NCBI RefSeq assembly: GCF_004117055.1
Contig: NZ_CP026363.1
Coordinates: forward strand, 456,001-520,000
Direction: 5' to 3'
From: Brevibacillus agri
Lineage (GTDB): Bacteria; Bacillota; Bacilli; Brevibacillales; Brevibacillaceae
Length of the DNA: 64,000 nucleotides
Shown: piece after piece, positions 56,806-64,000 of the stretch
Position numbering within the stretch: position 1 is the stretch's first letter
Layout: every line of letters starts with the position of its first letter
Position numbers and translations under genes: made by a program
Notes under the pieces: model-generated
Told to the model about the DNA's origin: nothing
Seen by the model: the letters and a program-made list of their open reading frames with translations, nothing else
Database searches by the model: none

Positions 56806-57075
56806 AAAAAACACCCGTCCCCTAATAAGGGACGAGTGTTGTGTACCCGCGTTGCCACCCTCGTTGATACATGCCCAACCCTGGCGCATCTATCCACTCC
56901 ATCCGTCATAACGGGACGGTTCCGGGCAAAGTTCATTCCTTTGCCACTCCGAGATGGATTCCCTCACATACCGGATCGGTTCGCACCTACCACCGACTCT
57001 CTACACCAGGTTGATGTGAAGTACTTGTTCTCATCATCGCATTCTCATTCATACATACTTCTATTGTTAACTGTA
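56806..57075 (-). promoter_or_regulatory. T-box leader and promoter of serS (serine)
   Basis: GGTGGCAACGCGGGTAC (plus 56843-56859) is the T-box antiterminator bulge. ACACTCGTCCC-TTATTA-GGGGACGGGTGT with TTTTTT is the terminator (56806-56840). In the Stem I region GGAATCCATC may expose TCC (plus 56956-56958) as a serine specifier. Promoter TTTACA-18-TACAGT with TACAGT at 57070-57075. Confidence 0.88.
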
Positions 57076-57126
57076 CTACAGGTTCTATACGTATGTAAAG
57101 GGCGCTCCGCCATCATCTTGTACCAA

Positions 57127-57170
57127 AAAGAAAAGACCGGCATTTTGTCAATGCCGATCTTTTCATGCAA
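57127..57170 (-). terminator. Terminator after pdxT
   Basis: AAGATCGGCATT-GACA-AAATGCCGGTCTT hairpin with TTTTC on the minus strand. Confidence 0.8.
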
Positions 57171-57182
57171 GCTTGGCTTTTA

Positions 57183-57758
57183 TTAGCTTCTGTATTCTTT
57201 CACCATGTCGAGGAAGTATTTGTGCAGTCTTGCATCTTCCGTCAATTCCGGGTGAAAGGCGGCCGCCAGATAGTGGCCTTCTCGTGCTACCACGATCTTT
57301 TCTTCGTACTTGGCCAGCACTTCTGCGTTTTCTCCGACTTCCATAATATATGGCGCCCGGATGAACACTGCCGGGTAATCTGCACCCACACCAGCCACAG
57401 GCATTGTCACCTCGAAGCTCTCCTTTTGGCGGCCAAACGCGTTGCGCTCCACCTTGATAGCCATCAGCCCGAGATGGCAATCATCTTGCCCCTCGATCTG
57501 TTTGGCCAAAAGAATCGCGCCTGCGCAAGTGCCGAAGATCGGCTTTCCTGCTTTTCCGAACTCTTGGAGCGCCTCCATGAATCCGTACTTGTGCATCAGC
57601 TTGCTGATCGTCGTGCTTTCTCCGCCTGGGAGAACCAATCCGTCCAGCTCGTCCAGTTCTTCCACCTTTTTTACGGGAACGGCTGTCGCCCCTGCTTCTT
57701 CCAGCATGCGCAAGTGTTCTGCTACAGCCCCTTGCAAAGCGAGTACACCGATTTTCAT
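57183..57758 (-). CDS. pdxT: Pyridoxal-5'-phosphate synthase glutaminase subunit PdxT
   Basis: 191 residues. Class I glutamine amidotransferase: nucleophile C78 in GTCAGA, and the HxE of AAFHPEL near residue 171. Supplies ammonia to PdxS. ATG 57758 with AAGGTGAG; an earlier codon in frame is dropped. Ten bases after pdxS, as in B. subtilis yaaE-yaaD. Confidence 0.97.
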   Translation of the reverse strand: MKIGVLALQGAVAEHLRMLEEAGATAVPVKKVEELDELDGLVLPGGESTTISKLMHKYGFMEALQEFGKAGKPIFGTCAGAILLAKQIEGQDDCHLGLMAIKVERNAFGRQKESFEVTMPVAGVGADYPAVFIRAPYIMEVGENAEVLAKYEEKIVVAREGHYLAAAFHPELTEDARLHKYFLDMVKEYRS

Positions 57759-57768
57759 TCTGCTCACC

Positions 57769-58653
57769 TTACCAGCCGCGCTCTTGCATGCGGTCTGCTT
57801 CGCGAATTTTGGAAATCTCGATTCCCGTCATGGCGCTTCCCAGACCTTTGGATACGCGAGCGATCAGTTCGTAGTCTGTGTAGTGCGTAGTCGCTTCAAC
57901 GATCGCGCGGGCGAATTTCTCCGGGTTTTCCGATTTGAAAATCCCCGAGCCGACAAACACGCCGTCAGAACCGAGCTGCATCATCAGCGCCGCGTCTGCC
58001 GGAGTCGCTACGCCACCAGCCGCGAAGTTCACTACAGGCAGCTTGCCGGTTTTGTGTACTTGTTCCAGCAGCTCGTATGGGGCACCCAGATTTTTCGCTT
58101 CTGCCATCAGCTCATCGTAAGACATCGCTTGCACTTTGCGGATTTGAGCCATCATCGTGCGCATGTGGCGAACGGCTTCTACGATGTTTCCGGTTCCTGG
58201 CTCGCCTTTGGTACGAATCATGGACGCCCCTTCACCGATACGGCGAAGCGCTTCGCCCAGATCACGCGCGCCACATACGAACGGCACGGTAAATTCTTTT
58301 TTATTGATGTGGTACAAATCATCTGCCGGGGTCAAAACTTCGCTCTCGTCCAGATAGTCGACACCCATCGATTCCAGTACGCGCGCTTCGACAAAGTGTC
58401 CGATACGAGCTTTTGCCATAACAGGGATCGAAACAGCGTTCAGTACTTCCTCCACAATGCTGAGATCAGCCATACGAGCTACTCCACCGGCTGCACGAAT
58501 GTCAGAAGGTACGCGTTCCAATGCCATGACAGCTACGGCACCGGCAGCTTCAGCAATTTTTGCCTGCTCAGCGTTTACGACGTCCATGATGACGCCGCCT
58601 TTTTGCATCTCAGCCATACCTTTTTTTACGCGGGACGTTCCTACTTGTACCAT
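57769..58653 (-). CDS. pdxS: Pyridoxal-5'-phosphate synthase subunit PdxS
   Basis: 294 residues, TIM barrel. K81 ([10 protein letters not shown]) is the lysine that forms the initial Schiff base with ribose-5-phosphate; the second lysine is in [10 protein letters not shown]. Assembles PLP from R5P, glyceraldehyde-3-phosphate and PdxT-derived ammonia. ATG 58653 with GGGGGAA. Confidence 0.97.
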   Translation of the reverse strand: MVQVGTSRVKKGMAEMQKGGVIMDVVNAEQAKIAEAAGAVAVMALERVPSDIRAAGGVARMADLSIVEEVLNAVSIPVMAKARIGHFVEARVLESMGVDYLDESEVLTPADDLYHINKKEFTVPFVCGARDLGEALRRIGEGASMIRTKGEPGTGNIVEAVRHMRTMMAQIRKVQAMSYDELMAEAKNLGAPYELLEQVHKTGKLPVVNFAAGGVATPADAALMMQLGSDGVFVGSGIFKSENPEKFARAIVEATTHYTDYELIARVSKGLGSAMTGIEISKIREADRMQERGW

Positions 58654-58762
58654 GTGAAAATTCCCCCTACATCATGAAGTCAGAACCGTAACTGTTATGC
58701 TCTGTTATGGTTCCTTGTTATCGTCATTGTAAACGATAGATGAGGGGGAAAACAACCATTAT

Positions 58763-60070
58763 TTAATTTCCTGTTCCGCTACTGAACAAATTGCTGAAAA
58801 ATTGAATGATGCTGCGGAAGAACAAACGAATCCAGCTCGCCTCTTCGACTTCCTGGCTGGCTACTATATCTGCGCCTGCTTTTGCCGCGTCTTCCGGCTG
58901 CAGGTAGTCGGCGTCTTTCGCTCCTTCTTCTTTCAGTACGAGCTTACCGACCACCTGGCCTTGCTTGATTGGTGCGGTCAGCTCTTGATACGTAACGGTT
59001 GGCGTGAATTTTGTCTCTGCTCCGATTTTGGTCAGCATGTTTACTTCGGTGGCAGTTACTGCGGGTACGTTGAGTTCTACTCCGTTCGTTACAGGTGCAG
59101 TTTCAAAACCTTTTACAGAAACATTTTTGTCCAATTGCTTCGTTAATTTGAAATTGCTGAATCCATAGTCATAAAGCTTTTTTGTTTCCACGAAGCGTTT
59201 TGTTTTGCTGTCTGTTCCCATTACAACAGAAATCAAGCGCATGTTATCACGAACTGCAGTACCAGTAAAGCAATTACCTGCTGCTTGTGTATAACCTGTT
59301 TTTAATCCGTCTACACCCGGATAGTAATTGGGGAGGTCAGGCAACATCCAGTTGTTGTTCGCCATTTTCAATTCATTTTTAGAACCGGGACGGAAGGTAA
59401 AACGCGGGATCTTCGATACTTCCAACGCTTCCGGGAAATCACGAATCAGGTTTCTGGCGAGGATGGCCGAATCACGAGCGGACATTAGATTTTCCACTTG
59501 ATCGGTCTTGATGGAGTACGGCCCCAGTTCATTCGCTGGCAAGCCACTGGATGTGACGAAAGAGGTGTTTTTCATACCAAACTCGGCAGCTTTTTTGTTC
59601 ATCATCTGCACGAAATTCGCTTCATTGCCCGCTATCTTTTCAGCAAGCAGTACAGTTGCGTCGTTGGCAGAAACGACAGCCATGGCATTGTACAGCTCCC
59701 TAACCGTGAAGGACTCCCCTAGATTCAGGTACACTCCAGAGGTATCCGAGATTCTTGCCACATAGAAGGCATATTCACTAACAGGTACCTTCTCATCCCA
59801 ACTGATTTTTTTCTCCTTAACCGCTTCTAGTACAAGGTATTCTGCCATCATCTTGCTCATGCTAGCAGGAGGCAGAGGGGCATCTGGATTCATGCTGTAT
59901 AGTATTTTTCCTGTCGATGCCTCTAACAGAATGGCAGATTTGGCTGCCAGTTGTAGATCAGTTGCAGGTGCTGCTTCCACCTTCGTCGCTGCTCCTCCCA
60001 TTCCGGTTGCAAACATTGCGACAGAAAGGATAAAACCTGTCAGTCGTTTTTTCCAAGTAGTTCGCTTCAT
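58763..60070 (-). CDS. dacA: D-alanyl-D-alanine carboxypeptidase (PBP5-type)
   Basis: 435 residues. Signal peptide (MKRTTWKKRLTGFILSVAM, cleavage near VEAA), serine peptidase SxxK S70-K73, SxN S134-N136 and KTG K257-G259, then the C-terminal beta domain. The end (RLFFRSIIQFFSNLF) is an amphipathic membrane anchor. Trims pentapeptide stems. Its place between guaB and pdxS is conserved. Confidence 0.95.
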   Translation of the reverse strand: MKRTTWKKRLTGFILSVAMFATGMGGAATKVEAAPATDLQLAAKSAILLEASTGKILYSMNPDAPLPPASMSKMMAEYLVLEAVKEKKISWDEKVPVSEYAFYVARISDTSGVYLNLGESFTVRELYNAMAVVSANDATVLLAEKIAGNEANFVQMMNKKAAEFGMKNTSFVTSSGLPANELGPYSIKTDQVENLMSARDSAILARNLIRDFPEALEVSKIPRFTFRPGSKNELKMANNNWMLPDLPNYYPGVDGLKTGYTQAAGNCFTGTAVRDNMRLISVVMGTDSKTKRFVETKKLYDYGFSNFKLTKQLDKNVSVKGFETAPVTNGVELNVPAVTATEVNMLTKIGAETKFTPTVTYQELTAPIKQGQVVGKLVLKEEGAKDADYLQPEDAAKAGADIVASQEVEEASWIRLFFRSIIQFFSNLFSSGTGN

Positions 60071-60274
60071 AGTTTCTTCTCACTCTCCAGTTTCTGTCAT
60101 TAGTTCATAAGGTAATTGCGCACCAAGTGTAAGTTTAACATACCATTACGATCGCATTGAAGTCCAAATAGGCTCATTAATAGGTAATTGATTGGATATA
60201 TAATATATAATTGAAACTAAAATATTTTATGGTAAAATTGGTAATATATTGAATGAATCAAGGAGGCTTATCTC

Positions 60275-60727
60275 ATGAAGAAAGTGCTATTTAGTTTTGC
60301 TTCACTCGTTCTTGGTTTGGCTGTTATCAATCCAGTCTCTGCTCATGCAACAGTTGAAAAAAGTGATAACGCTTCCCTTGTGGAACAACAAATTAAAAAG
60401 GACATTGGTACGATGAGCATTGAGCTTGACTGGAGAGCTTTTAGTGTAACACAGGGAGGCACATATATTGGTCGCGACACCTTCCAACTCTTTGGAAAAG
60501 CTAACGCTGGATTATCTGCTTCAAAAAGTAATTGTGACATAACGGTTTACATCGAAAAATTAAGCGAAAATGGCAAAGTAGAAAAAACAATTAAATTAGG
60601 CAAATTAGCTGCTCCAAAAGGTAACACTGATTATACAGACCCGGTTTCCGTGGATCCAGGAAACTATCGCCTGAAAATAATAGGAAATATTTCCTCCGAG
60701 GGTGAAATTGCTGTTTATAGAAGATAG
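60275..60727 (+). CDS. Small secreted hypothetical protein
   Basis: 150 residues. Signal peptide MKKVLFSFASLVLGLAVINPVSAHA, likely cut after AHA. The rest is beta-strand-rich (TYIGRDTFQLFGKANAGLS, CDITVYIEKL, GNYRLKIIGNISSEGEIAVYRR), possibly a single-domain jelly-roll fold. One free cysteine. ATG 60275 with AGGAGG. Lower GC than the neighbours and inserted between dacA and guaB, which are adjacent in B. subtilis. Function unknown. Confidence 0.75.
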   Translation: MKKVLFSFASLVLGLAVINPVSAHATVEKSDNASLVEQQIKKDIGTMSIELDWRAFSVTQGGTYIGRDTFQLFGKANAGLSASKSNCDITVYIEKLSENGKVEKTIKLGKLAAPKGNTDYTDPVSVDPGNYRLKIIGNISSEGEIAVYRR

Positions 60728-60783
60728 TGTACGTTCACCGTGGCTTGTATGAATTTTGCTTGCCACTAGTTGCCTTTTAAACT

Positions 60784-60815
60784 AAACCCCCCTTTCTCTC
60801 CAGAAAGGGGGGTAG
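60784..60815. terminator. Bidirectional terminator
   Basis: ACCCCCCTTTCT-CTCC-AGAAAGGGGGGT, shared by the secreted-protein gene and guaB. Confidence 0.85.
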
Positions 60816-60826
60816 TTCCTTTTAAC

Positions 60827-63487
<2,661 letters not shown>

Positions 63488-63536
63488 GCTGTGTTCGATT
63501 TTCCTTGTGGGTACGTCCTTGTGTTCCAAGGTACAC

Positions 63537-63590
63537 AAAAAAAGCTGCATTCTCCATTACTCGCAAAAGTAATCGGGAATACAGCTTTTC
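63537..63590. terminator. Terminator at the end of the rrn operon and yaaC
   Basis: AAAAGCTG-ATTC and CAGCTTTT with an inner stem ATTACT/AGTAAT; T runs on both flanks. The minus strand ends TTTTTTTG, suiting rrn termination. Confidence 0.85.
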
Positions 63591-63633
63591 TTCTTATTCC
63601 TTCAAAACTGAATACGCATGTTTGCTAAGAAAT

Positions 63634-64000
<367 letters not shown>

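Overview
The window looks like Firmicute (Bacillales) chromosome and most resembles Brevibacillus. This rests on gene order plus moderately high GC, and is an inference without any database search. Read right to left, the order rrn, yaaC, guaB, dacA, pdxST, serS ... tadA, SRP RNA, dnaX, yaaK, recR, yaaL, bofA ... gin, yaaO, tmk, yaaQ, yaaR, holB, ricT, yabA, yabB, yazA, rsmI, abrB, metG, tatD matches the origin-proximal segment of Bacillus subtilis. Almost all of these genes are on the minus strand. Sporulation genes (bofA, gin, abrB, ricT) indicate a spore former.

Layout. 1-11 kb: the conserved tatD-to-tmk block, with a methionine T-box before metG. 11-18 kb: gin, an odd nucleotide-sugar-dehydrogenase-like gene, bofA/yaaL, a CPBP protease, recR, yaaK and dnaX. 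18-25 kb: a soluble PAS histidine kinase, the 271-nt SRP RNA, a Cache-HAMP-HD-GYP protein, an EamA permease, a DedA protein and a lipid-type methyltransferase. 26-30.6 kb: a persulfide-detoxification regulon (CstR repressor, DsrE-like protein, TauE/SafE permease, TusA, rhodanese-metallo-beta-lactamase fusion, TusA-rhodanese fusion) with several CstR-type operators. 30.8-31.6 kb: two small unknown genes next to tRNA-Ser. 31.7-34 kb: rsuA-like, tadA, ykuK. 34-39.4 kb: a glucose PTS locus (glcT, IIA, HPr, EI, IICB) with two GlcT-type riboantiterminators. 39.4-45 kb: an accessory stretch of regulators (two XRE proteins, HxlR with DoxX), a lipoprotein, and a secreted toxin-like protein with a possible immunity gene, ending at tRNA-Arg. 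45.4-51.8 kb: a seven-gene ABC-transporter operon with a phosphodiesterase, a DeoR regulator and a PHP phosphoesterase. 52-55 kb: the glyoxylate shunt genes aceB-aceA. 55-64 kb: serS with a serine T-box, pdxST, dacA, guaB, yaaC and the 3' end of a 23S rRNA gene.

Functionally the window joins housekeeping (aminoacylation, replication-clamp loading, rRNA and tRNA modification, PLP and GMP synthesis, protein targeting) to accessory modules for sulfur stress, sugar uptake, two-carbon metabolism and organophosphate-like uptake. I see no CRISPR array, transposase, integrase or prophage. The most interesting parts are the operator architecture of the sulfur regulon (including a perfect operator-like palindrome inside a coding sequence), the doubly attenuated glcT/pts locus, two small genes below the usual ORF cutoff (28269-28439 and 42429-42596), the degenerate UDP-sugar-dehydrogenase-like protein, and the toxin-like island at 42.8-44.3 kb.
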